DNA of 5,115 nt from Candidatus Bathyarchaeota archaeon (GTDB lineage Archaea > Thermoproteota > Bathyarchaeia > Bathyarchaeales > Bathyarchaeaceae). Under the pieces are notes generated by a model. That model did no database searches. It saw only the letters and a program-made list of their open reading frames with translations, and was not told the DNA's origin. The stretch spans positions 1 to 5,115 of the forward strand of contig JAGLRI010000103.1 of NCBI GenBank assembly GCA_023136395.1, given 5' to 3'. The translations under genes and the position numbers were made by a program. The stretch's first letter is position 1, and every line of letters begins with the position of its first letter. Positions 1 through 4,572 of the stretch are shown piece by piece.

Positions 1-1
1 T

Positions 2-118
2 GACCTCTATGGTATCCACTGGGAGGAAAGCATACCTTTCTTACCTGCAGAACAGATCCAAAACCCAGATACGCCACAGCCTTATTTCACTAGAGAATAT
101 AGAGATAAACCTGAATAA
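2..118 (+). CDS. C-terminal end of an unrecognised protein (partial, cut by the window edge)
   Basis: The frame starting at base 2 is open from the window edge to a TAA at 116-118 and encodes the last 38 residues of a protein, beginning DLYGIHWEESIPFL and ending TREYRDKPE. The peptide is polar, Pro- and aromatic-rich with an acidic/basic tail, which looks like a real C-terminus and not noise. The stop is followed at once by long T tracts that fit an archaeal terminator, and base composition becomes clearly more AT-rich after the stop. I do not recognise the family. MoaD-like genes in archaea often lie near aldehyde:ferredoxin oxidoreductase or molybdopterin genes, but this tail does not resemble the C-termini of that family that I know. 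The opposite strand is also open here, so the call is moderate. Confidence 0.5.
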   Translation, partial: DLYGIHWEESIPFLPAEQIQNPDTPQPYFTREYRDKPE

Positions 119-126
119 ACAACCAT

Positions 127-148
127 TTCCCCTTTTTTTCTTTTTTTT
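127..148 (+). terminator. Oligo-T transcription terminator
   Basis: A C-rich base run leads into T7 (133-139) and T8 (141-148) separated by one C, starting 9 nt after the stop codon of the upstream partial gene. Archaeal RNA polymerase terminates on such T tracts without needing a hairpin. A weaker copy (CCCCTTTTT) follows at 161-169 and may act as a back-up. Confidence 0.6.
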
Positions 149-217
149 GGTTAGTATTTTCCCCTTTTTACAAATTAGATACAATTATATTTACTGCTCA
201 CCCTATAACGCAAAACG

Positions 218-225
218 ATATATAA
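218..225 (+). promoter_or_regulatory. TATA box of the moaD-like gene (leaderless promoter)
   Basis: ATATATAA lies at 218-225, with an A-rich possible BRE (CAAAACG) immediately upstream at 211-217. The centre of the box is about 28 nt before the ATG at 250, so transcription would start at or within a few bases of the start codon. No Shine-Dalgarno motif is present between the box and the ATG, which fits a leaderless mRNA. Confidence 0.6.
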
Positions 226-249
226 CAAAATATTATCAGTTATTTTACT

Positions 250-546
250 ATGGCTATCAAACTAAAAATAAAGCTTTTAGGAGTTTTCAGGGGAATTTCT
301 GGAAAAAACCAGCTGTATTTAGACTTTGAAAAAGACGATGTGTCCATCCAAAAAATGGTTAAAAGACTTGTTACGCTTTTTTCACCTGAATTCAAGCGAG
401 TGCTAGTTGACCCAGAACTTGACAATCCAGGTCCCAATGCAATTATTCTCGTAAACGGACAAGAAATTGGCTTATTAAATGGGGTTAAAACTAAAGTTAA
501 AGATGGAGATGAAATCGTTCTAATCCCAGTTTCGCATGGCGGTTAA
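250..546 (+). CDS. MoaD/ThiS/SAMP-type ubiquitin-fold sulfur carrier
   Basis: A 98-residue protein with the pattern of the MoaD/ThiS/Urm1 beta-grasp family. It has an N-terminal beta hairpin (IKLKIKLLGVFRGISG, residues 3-18), a helix around 32-44, the typical ILVNGQEI strand at 66-73, a DGDEIVLIPV segment at 85-94, and a Gly-Gly C-terminus (HGG, 96-98). In this family an E1-like enzyme (MoeB/ThiF/UbaA) adenylates the terminal Gly and converts it to a thiocarboxylate for molybdopterin synthesis or tRNA thiolation, or conjugates it to protein lysines as a SAMP. No MoaE, E1-like, AOR or ThiI gene is visible here, so the specific role stays open. Length is normal for archaeal members. The ATG at 250 is chosen because it lies one promoter length below the TATA box and begins the first family strand. 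The gene faces the phosphoribosyltransferase convergently, 57 bp apart. Confidence 0.88.
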   Translation: MAIKLKIKLLGVFRGISGKNQLYLDFEKDDVSIQKMVKRLVTLFSPEFKRVLVDPELDNPGPNAIILVNGQEIGLLNGVKTKVKDGDEIVLIPVSHGG

Positions 547-549
547 ACT

Positions 550-556
550 CTTTTTT
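550..556 (+). terminator. Oligo-T terminator of the moaD-like gene
   Basis: C followed by T6 lies at 550-556, four bases after the TAA of the moaD-like gene, and fits a simple archaeal T-tract terminator for the plus strand. Confidence 0.45.
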
Positions 557-583
557 AACAACGCATGCATGCAGATTGGCTGC

Positions 584-601
584 TTTTTCATTTTTGAAAA
601 A
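584..601. terminator. Symmetric hairpin terminator between convergent genes
   Basis: TTTTTCA (584-590), a TTTT loop (591-594) and TGAAAAA (595-601) form a perfect 7-bp inverted repeat. It gives a U-rich transcript from either strand. It sits 2 bases beyond the stop of the minus-strand phosphoribosyltransferase and 37 bases beyond the stop of the plus-strand moaD-like gene, so it could end both convergent transcripts. Confidence 0.5.
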
Positions 602-603
602 CA

Positions 604-1164
604 TTAAATCAAATCTTTTAATGTTTTTTCTTTAAAACCAAAATTTAGTAGTTGTTTCTTTACTTTGGCAATATTTCCTTCATTCTTTAATTTTATTATA
701 AGTGATTTAATTGTCTCCATCACCTCCCAAGGGTAAACCACCCATGCATCAGCAGTCTCTGCATAGAAGTCTGGTTTGACAACAGACCAAGGTTTACAAT
801 GAAGGGTCGCCATTTTTACTCTGCTAGCTTCCCCCTTAAGTACTTGATCCCTTGCCAAAACCATTGAGTGCCCTGTGTCTGCTATATCATCAACAATTAA
901 AATTTTCTTTCCCCTCAAGTCTATGTTTAAAGGATATATTATTTCTGGTCTCTTCTTCGTTTTCGTCACAGATGTATAATATTCAATCCCCAAACTCGCC
1001 AGCACTTTTATTCCTATAAAATCACAAAGTACTCTAGCAGGAGGGAAGCCACCACGACTAATCGCTACAACTATTTCAGGTCTATAGTTAGCTTTTACAA
1101 CCTTATTTGCTACAACCTTGCAGAGTCTTTGGAAATCATCCCATGTAATGTGAAGAAACTTCAA
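604..1164 (-). CDS. Purine-type phosphoribosyltransferase (archaeal Gpt/Hpt-like)
   Basis: A 186-residue PRTase-fold protein. The PRPP-binding signature ILIVDDIADTGHS is at residues 88-100, with the acidic pair D92-D93 and the TGHS phosphate loop. SRGGFPPARVL at 36-46 supplies the pyrophosphate loop. The segment WVVYPWEVME at 141-150 is the hallmark of archaeal COG2236-type enzymes annotated as hypoxanthine or xanthine-guanine phosphoribosyltransferases. These join a purine base to PRPP in nucleotide salvage, in the cytoplasm. The base specificity cannot be read from sequence. The start is a TTG at 1164-1162: no in-frame ATG lies just upstream, the peptide KFLHITWDDFQRLC matches the usual family start, and a TATA box lies about 23 nt upstream. 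A basic tail of about 35 residues (152-186) extends beyond the core fold. The gene is divergent from cgi121 and convergent with the moaD-like gene. Confidence 0.88.
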   Translation of the reverse strand: MKFLHITWDDFQRLCKVVANKVVKANYRPEIVVAISRGGFPPARVLCDFIGIKVLASLGIEYYTSVTKTKKRPEIIYPLNIDLRGKKILIVDDIADTGHSMVLARDQVLKGEASRVKMATLHCKPWSVVKPDFYAETADAWVVYPWEVMETIKSLIIKLKNEGNIAKVKKQLLNFGFKEKTLKDLI

Positions 1165-1183
1165 ATAAACCTTCTCACTAGCT

Positions 1184-1191
1184 ATTTTATA
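1184..1191 (-). promoter_or_regulatory. TATA box of the phosphoribosyltransferase gene
   Basis: On the minus strand these bases read TATAAAAT. The centre lies about 23 nt before the TTG start, so the mRNA would begin at or very near the start codon (leaderless). The box is only 14 bp from the TATA box of the divergent cgi121 gene. Confidence 0.6.
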
Positions 1192-1205
1192 GGAACTACT
1201 TTCAA

Positions 1206-1213
1206 TATATAAA
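1206..1213 (+). promoter_or_regulatory. TATA box of cgi121
   Basis: TATATAAA at 1206-1213 predicts transcription starting near 1234-1236. That leaves a short leader of about 15 nt which still contains the GGTGG ribosome-binding motif before the TTG at 1250. Confidence 0.6.
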
Positions 1214-1237
1214 TCTCAATGGGTTTCAATAAAAGTT

Positions 1238-1242
1238 GGTGG
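1238..1242 (+). promoter_or_regulatory. Ribosome binding site that supports the TTG start of cgi121
   Basis: GGTGG, complementary to the CCUCC-type 3' end of archaeal 16S rRNA, lies 7 nt before the TTG at 1250. It sits inside the predicted short leader and favours this start over the ATG at 1298, whose nearest purine motif (GGGAG, 1282-1286) is 11 nt away. Confidence 0.5.
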
Positions 1243-1249
1243 AATATCA

Positions 1250-1870
1250 TTGAATACATCCGTTTTTGGATCGCTTCCTTCGGGAGATAACTCGCGGATG
1301 AATCCAATCAGAGAAATAGTGGAATTCAATAGATATGTTGTAATAGCTGGTTTTAAAAACGTCAAAATTACTGATAGAGACAATTTGATTAGCACTATTC
1401 AAGGGAGTGTAAAAAACGCTTGCCTTCAGTTTTTTAATGCAGCATCAATAGCTGGTTGGGAGCACTTGTTTTTTGCTGCCTTAAATGCGTTAAAAGCCTT
1501 CGACAGTAATATTAACATATCAAAAAGTTTAGCTATTGAAACGCTTCTTTTTGCTTCCGCTCAAAGGCAAATCAAAAAAGCTGTGAAACTGCTTGGAATC
1601 AACTCAGAGTCCTCACAAGTCGTTGTTCTCGTAATAACTAACACCCAAAAAAAAATAGAAGAAGTTTTAGAAACCGTTTCTGAGCTGATATCTGGTGAAC
1701 GTGATGACAGCGTCATTGAATTGACTAATGAAAAGGTTGAGGCCATAAAAAGATTGTTTGGAATATCTGAAATAGAGTTTGGGTCAAAGGTAAAAAATTG
1801 GAGTAGCAAAAGAAAAGCTTTAGTCGATTTAGTAATTGAACACATAGCTCTGTTAGTAACCCAACGATAG
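1250..1870 (+). CDS. cgi121: KEOPS complex subunit Cgi121
   Basis: A 206-residue protein matching the archaeal Cgi121 family. The core runs from VVIAGFKNVKI (30-40) through LQFFNAASIAGWEHLFFAALNALKAF (59-84, the family's most recognisable stretch) to NISKSLAIETLLFASAQRQIKKAVKLLGI (89-117). A strand (VVVLVIT, 124-130) and a C-terminal helical part follow. Cgi121 is the subunit of the Kae1-Bud32-Cgi121-Pcc1 complex that binds the tRNA acceptor end and docks on Bud32. The complex installs N6-threonylcarbamoyl on A37 of ANN-decoding tRNAs. The start is a TTG supported by GGTGG 7 nt upstream. An ATG at 1298 (190 residues) would remove a poorly conserved tail of 16 residues and cannot be excluded. 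The protein is longer than the roughly 150-residue Methanocaldococcus homologue. The next gene, facing it convergently, encodes the enzyme of the preceding step. Other KEOPS genes are not in the window. Confidence 0.87.
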   Translation: MNTSVFGSLPSGDNSRMNPIREIVEFNRYVVIAGFKNVKITDRDNLISTIQGSVKNACLQFFNAASIAGWEHLFFAALNALKAFDSNINISKSLAIETLLFASAQRQIKKAVKLLGINSESSQVVVLVITNTQKKIEEVLETVSELISGERDDSVIELTNEKVEAIKRLFGISEIEFGSKVKNWSSKRKALVDLVIEHIALLVTQR

Positions 1871-1872
1871 GG

Positions 1873-1908
1873 TTGTATCCTATATACAATCACAATACAA
1901 GTTTTTTT
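1873..1908 (+). terminator. Hairpin plus T7 terminator after cgi121
   Basis: A 6-bp inverted repeat TTGTAT / ATACAA (1873-1878 and 1884-1889, 5-nt loop) begins 3 bases after the cgi121 stop, and a T7 run follows at 1902-1908. The T run alone would terminate an archaeal transcript, and the weak AU-rich hairpin may be incidental. Confidence 0.45.
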
Positions 1909-1959
1909 GAGAATAACAAATATTTTCCATTCAGATCCAAACACAAACGGCTCTTTTTT

Positions 1960-2577
1960 TCAGTGGAGAACCTTAACGATCTCTTTTAGGCCTATCGATC
2001 CTTTACGTAGAATTTTAGGTTTTTTCACTGTTAAATCAACAATAGTTGAAGGTTTACCGAAGAGGGTAGGCCCCCCATCTAAGATTATGTCTACCTCTTT
2101 CCCCAACTTTTCTGTTATCTCACTAACATTCCTTGCGGGTTTTTCCCCAGTTTTATTAGCGCTTGTTCCTACAAGAAGTCCACCTGAAAGCCGAATAAGC
2201 TGTATCGCAATATCAAGCTGTGGTATCCTCACACCTACAGTATCCAATTTACACGTCACAACATCTGGTAGGGTAGATTTTTTGGGAAGGATAAGTGTGA
2301 GCGGTCCTGGCCAAAACTTCATTGCAACTTTAAAAGCGTTTTCATGTAAATGAACTATCTTTTTGACACTATCTATATCTGATGCTAGTACCGGTAACGG
2401 CTTTTTCCTTTCACCCTTTACCGCGAAAATTCGCTTAACAGCTTCAACATTAAATGGATCACATCCCAGCCCATATACTGTATCTGTTGGGAATATTACT
2501 AAACTCCCTTTTTTTACCATTTGTGAAGTTTCTAGAATGTTCTTTGCAGTCGCCTTCAAAACCCTCATTTTTCCCAT
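1960..2577 (-). CDS. Threonylcarbamoyl-AMP synthase, single-domain TsaC/YrdC type (Sua5 family)
   Basis: A YrdC-domain protein of 205 residues from the ATG at 2577. It makes L-threonylcarbamoyl-adenylate from threonine, bicarbonate and ATP, the first step of t6A synthesis, in the cytoplasm. Family landmarks, numbered from this start, are IFPTDTVYGLGCDPFN (28-43), VKGERKKPLPVLASD (53-67, the basic nucleotide-binding motif), FWPGPLTLILP (88-98), GVRIP (115-119), GTSANKTGE (137-145, the SxN motif) and GKPSTIVDLT (174-183). The protein stops after this domain, so it is the TsaC-like short form without the Sua5 C-terminal domain. Alternative starts are the ATG at 2568 (202 residues, MRVLKATAKN) and a TTG at 2616 (218 residues). 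I prefer 2577 because a TATA-like TTAATATT lies about 23 nt upstream, and the extra residues from 2616 are not family-like. The gene is convergent with cgi121 and divergent from abce1. Confidence 0.9.
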   Translation of the reverse strand: MGKMRVLKATAKNILETSQMVKKGSLVIFPTDTVYGLGCDPFNVEAVKRIFAVKGERKKPLPVLASDIDSVKKIVHLHENAFKVAMKFWPGPLTLILPKKSTLPDVVTCKLDTVGVRIPQLDIAIQLIRLSGGLLVGTSANKTGEKPARNVSEITEKLGKEVDIILDGGPTLFGKPSTIVDLTVKKPKILRKGSIGLKEIVKVLH

Positions 2578-2596
2578 GTAAGAAATAGAAAGAGGA

Positions 2597-2604
2597 AATA
2601 TTAA
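2597..2604 (-). promoter_or_regulatory. Possible TATA box of the tsaC-like gene
   Basis: The minus strand reads about TTAATATT here, roughly 23 nt before the ATG at 2577, which would make the transcript leaderless. The match to an archaeal TATA box is weaker than at the other genes, and the surrounding DNA is so AT-rich that GATAAAG-like sequences farther upstream are alternatives. Confidence 0.35.
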
Positions 2605-2605
2605 G

Positions 2606-2645
2606 TTCTTTATCAAAAACTAAGAAAAAACGCAATTCTTTATCA
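2606..2645. repeat. Direct repeat TTCTTTATCA, two copies 30 bp apart
   Basis: The 10-mer TTCTTTATCA occurs at 2606-2615 and 2636-2645, exactly 30 bp (about three helical turns) apart, upstream of the tsaC-like gene in the divergent region. It could be a paired regulator site or part of tandem TATA-like elements (TGATAAAGAA on the minus strand). In AT-rich DNA chance is a real alternative. Confidence 0.3.
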
Positions 2646-2715
2646 GCTAATTTTATCTTCAAATTAAAAAATTCTTTTTCTTTTTAAGAAGTGAATAACT
2701 ATGAGATCAAACTTA

Positions 2716-2723
2716 TTATATAT
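2716..2723 (+). promoter_or_regulatory. TATA box of abce1 (leaderless promoter)
   Basis: TTATATAT at 2716-2723 is preceded by an A-rich possible BRE (ATCAAACT, 2707-2714). Its centre lies about 29 nt before the ATG at 2749, predicting a leader of only a few nucleotides. No Shine-Dalgarno motif is present, consistent with leaderless translation. Confidence 0.6.
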
Positions 2724-2748
2724 CTCTGTGATATGAGCGTAGATAACA

Positions 2749-4530
2749 ATGATTCGAGTTGCGGTGCTTGACGAAAATCGATGTAGACCGAAGCGATGCA
2801 GTAGGATATGTTATCGTTTCTGTCCTCAAGTGAGAAGCAGAGTAGAAGCCATTAGATTCGAGAATGAGACTCCCATTGTGGTAGAAGCTCTCTGCGTGGG
2901 GTGTGGGATCTGTATTAAAAAGTGTCCTTTTAACGCTCTCTCCATCGTCAATCTTCCAGACGAGCTTAAGGAGGAATGTAGTCATCGATTTGGTCCAAAC
3001 ACTTTCAAACTTTTCCGTCTCCCTACACCATCCTCAGGCATAGTTTTAGGTCTCTTGGGTCAGAACGGAACAGGTAAAACCACTGTCCTTAACATACTTT
3101 CTGGAGAAATTAAACCAAATCTTGGAAATTTCAAGAATCCACCTAATTGGTCCCTCCTTACCCGACATTACCGAGGATCAACACTTCAGGGATATTTTCA
3201 AAGGTTGAGTACCAAAAAACTTAGAGTGGTGCATAAACCACAATTTATTAACAAAATTTCTCGTCAGGTATCTGGAAAAGTTGGAGAACTTCTCAAAGAA
3301 ATTGATGAACGTGGTAAATTAAGCTCCATCGCAGATCAGCTTCAACTTTACACAATTTGGGACCGATCCCTCAACATTTTGAGTGGGGGTGAACTTCAGA
3401 GAGTTGCCATTGCTGCAACAATTTGTCGTGAGGCAGATGTTTACCTCTTTGATGAACCATCAAGCTTCTTAGATGTAAAACAGAGGCTTCAAGCAGCTAG
3501 AGCCATACGAAGTCTCAAAAAAGACGAAAAAACCGTAATTTTGGCAGAGCATGACCTCGCCATACTAGATTATTTATCTGACCAGATTTGCGTTTTTTAT
3601 GGGATACCAGGAGTTTATGGCATCGTATCTCACGTCCATGGAGTAAGAGTGGGAATAAATATCTACTTGCAAGGTTTCATCCCTGATGAAAACATTCGTT
3701 TCAGAAAGGAGCCAATTATCTTTCATGAGAAACCTCCCTTGGTAGTATTGGCAGCTAGCGAAAAGTTGTTAACTTGGTATGAAATGAAAAAATCATATGG
3801 GGAATTTAAGTTAACTGTAAATCCTGGAGAAGCAAAGCAAGGTGAAGTTGTTGGTATATTGGGATCCAACGGTGTAGGAAAAACGACTTTTATAAAGCTT
3901 CTCGCTGGAATTGAAAAACCTGACAAAGGAATAACTCATCCGTTGCCTGAACTAACTGTAAGTTACAAACCCCAATACATATCCGCAGAATATAAAGGAA
4001 CAGTTGAAGAATTATTAAAAGACATTGCCAAAGACGATTATACATCCAGTTGGCATCAACGAGAGATTCTGCAGCCTTTAAATGTGGACCCTATCTTAGA
4101 CCATGAGGTGACTAAACTAAGTGGGGGCGAGCTCCAGAGAGTAGCTATTGCTGCTTGTCTTTCTCGAAAAGCCAATCTGTACCTTCTCGATGAGCCTAGT
4201 GCTTACCTTGGTGTTGAAGAGAGATTATCGATGGGTCGGGCTATTCGATGGATAGTAGATACCAGAGATGCGACAGCTTTTGTAGTGGAACACGATGTCG
4301 TAGCACAGGACTTTATTGCGGATCGTCTCATGATCTTTACCGGAGAACCAGGAATTCACGGTGTAGTTAACCCTCCTACAAATCTTCGGGATGGTATGAA
4401 CTCCTTTCTCAAGGAGATGGAGACCACCTTCCGTAGGGATCCAGTTACAAAAAGGCCTAGGGTGAATAAAGAGGGATCCAAACTCGACAGACATCAAAAG
4501 AATATCGGAGAATATTATTACGTAGCGTAA
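2749..4530 (+). CDS. ABCE1/Rli1 ribosome-recycling ATPase
   Basis: A full-length ABCE1 of 593 residues. With aPelota or release factor it splits post-termination and stalled ribosomes into subunits and stays on the small subunit. The N-terminal iron-sulfur domain has all eight cysteines: C12, C17, C21, C25 and C49, C52, C55, C59. ABC domain 1 has Walker A GQNGTGKTT (104-112), the HLH insert YRGSTLQGYF (141-150), Q165, signature LSGGE (211-215), Walker B VYLFDEP (231-237) and H268. ABC domain 2 has Walker A GSNGVGKTT (372-380), Q409, LSGGE (457-461), Walker B LYLLDEP (477-483) and H515. Both hinge segments are present (GIPGVYGIVS onward at 285 and FTGEPGIHGVV at 530), as is the YYYV end. One oddity is G488 where the domain-2 D-loop normally has Asp (SAYLG); domain 1 keeps D242. 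The ATG at 2749 begins the family's first strand just below a TATA box. Confidence 0.97.
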   Translation: MIRVAVLDENRCRPKRCSRICYRFCPQVRSRVEAIRFENETPIVVEALCVGCGICIKKCPFNALSIVNLPDELKEECSHRFGPNTFKLFRLPTPSSGIVLGLLGQNGTGKTTVLNILSGEIKPNLGNFKNPPNWSLLTRHYRGSTLQGYFQRLSTKKLRVVHKPQFINKISRQVSGKVGELLKEIDERGKLSSIADQLQLYTIWDRSLNILSGGELQRVAIAATICREADVYLFDEPSSFLDVKQRLQAARAIRSLKKDEKTVILAEHDLAILDYLSDQICVFYGIPGVYGIVSHVHGVRVGINIYLQGFIPDENIRFRKEPIIFHEKPPLVVLAASEKLLTWYEMKKSYGEFKLTVNPGEAKQGEVVGILGSNGVGKTTFIKLLAGIEKPDKGITHPLPELTVSYKPQYISAEYKGTVEELLKDIAKDDYTSSWHQREILQPLNVDPILDHEVTKLSGGELQRVAIAACLSRKANLYLLDEPSAYLGVEERLSMGRAIRWIVDTRDATAFVVEHDVVAQDFIADRLMIFTGEPGIHGVVNPPTNLRDGMNSFLKEMETTFRRDPVTKRPRVNKEGSKLDRHQKNIGEYYYVA

Positions 4531-4562
4531 GTAAATCTTTATGTAACCTTATGAAAGTCATG

Positions 4563-4567
4563 GGTGG
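4563..4567 (+). promoter_or_regulatory. Ribosome binding site that decides the start of the M23 gene
   Basis: GGTGG lies 5 nt before the ATG at 4573 and overlaps the in-frame GTG at 4564, so the ATG is the better start. A TATA-like CTTTATGT at 4537-4544 would start transcription near 4566, too late to include this motif. That favours translation from a transcript read through from abce1. Confidence 0.5.
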
Positions 4568-4572
4568 TCGGT

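Noticed and set aside
1..90. Minus-strand frame open to the window edge from a possible GTG near base 76
   Set aside because: The frame is short and has no clear promoter placement. The plus-strand frame ending at 118 is followed by proper T tracts, and both strands are unlikely to be coding.
1..130. Possible tRNA or small RNA in the GC-richer first 100 bases
   Set aside because: No T-loop consensus, acceptor stem pairing or anticodon arm could be found on either strand.
9..329. Open frame of 106 codons on the plus strand
   Set aside because: It crosses the oligo-T terminator, where it encodes a Phe run, and overlaps the start of the moaD-like gene in another frame. The peptide has no family-like pattern.
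1561..1944. Minus-strand open frame of 127 codons under cgi121
   Set aside because: It is antisense to the conserved Cgi121 core, and its Ser/Thr-rich low-complexity peptide is typical of a shadow frame.
1907..2581. Plus-strand open frames (1907-2353 and 2363-2581) over the tsaC-like gene
   Set aside because: They lie antisense to strongly conserved YrdC motifs and have no promoter or family pattern of their own.
2459..2662. Minus-strand frame of 67 codons overlapping the start of the tsaC-like gene
   Set aside because: It is out of frame with the YrdC domain over well-conserved motifs and has no recognisable pattern.
2716..2985. Minus-strand frame opposite the ABCE1 iron-sulfur domain, and similar ones at 3723-3926 and 4225-4497
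   Set aside because: All are antisense to highly conserved ABCE1 segments, with no supporting start signals.
4055..4230. Similarity between the two halves of abce1 (signature and Walker B blocks recur from 3379-3480) seen as a DNA repeat
   Set aside because: This is the expected ancient duplication of two ABC domains in one protein and not a recent repeat.
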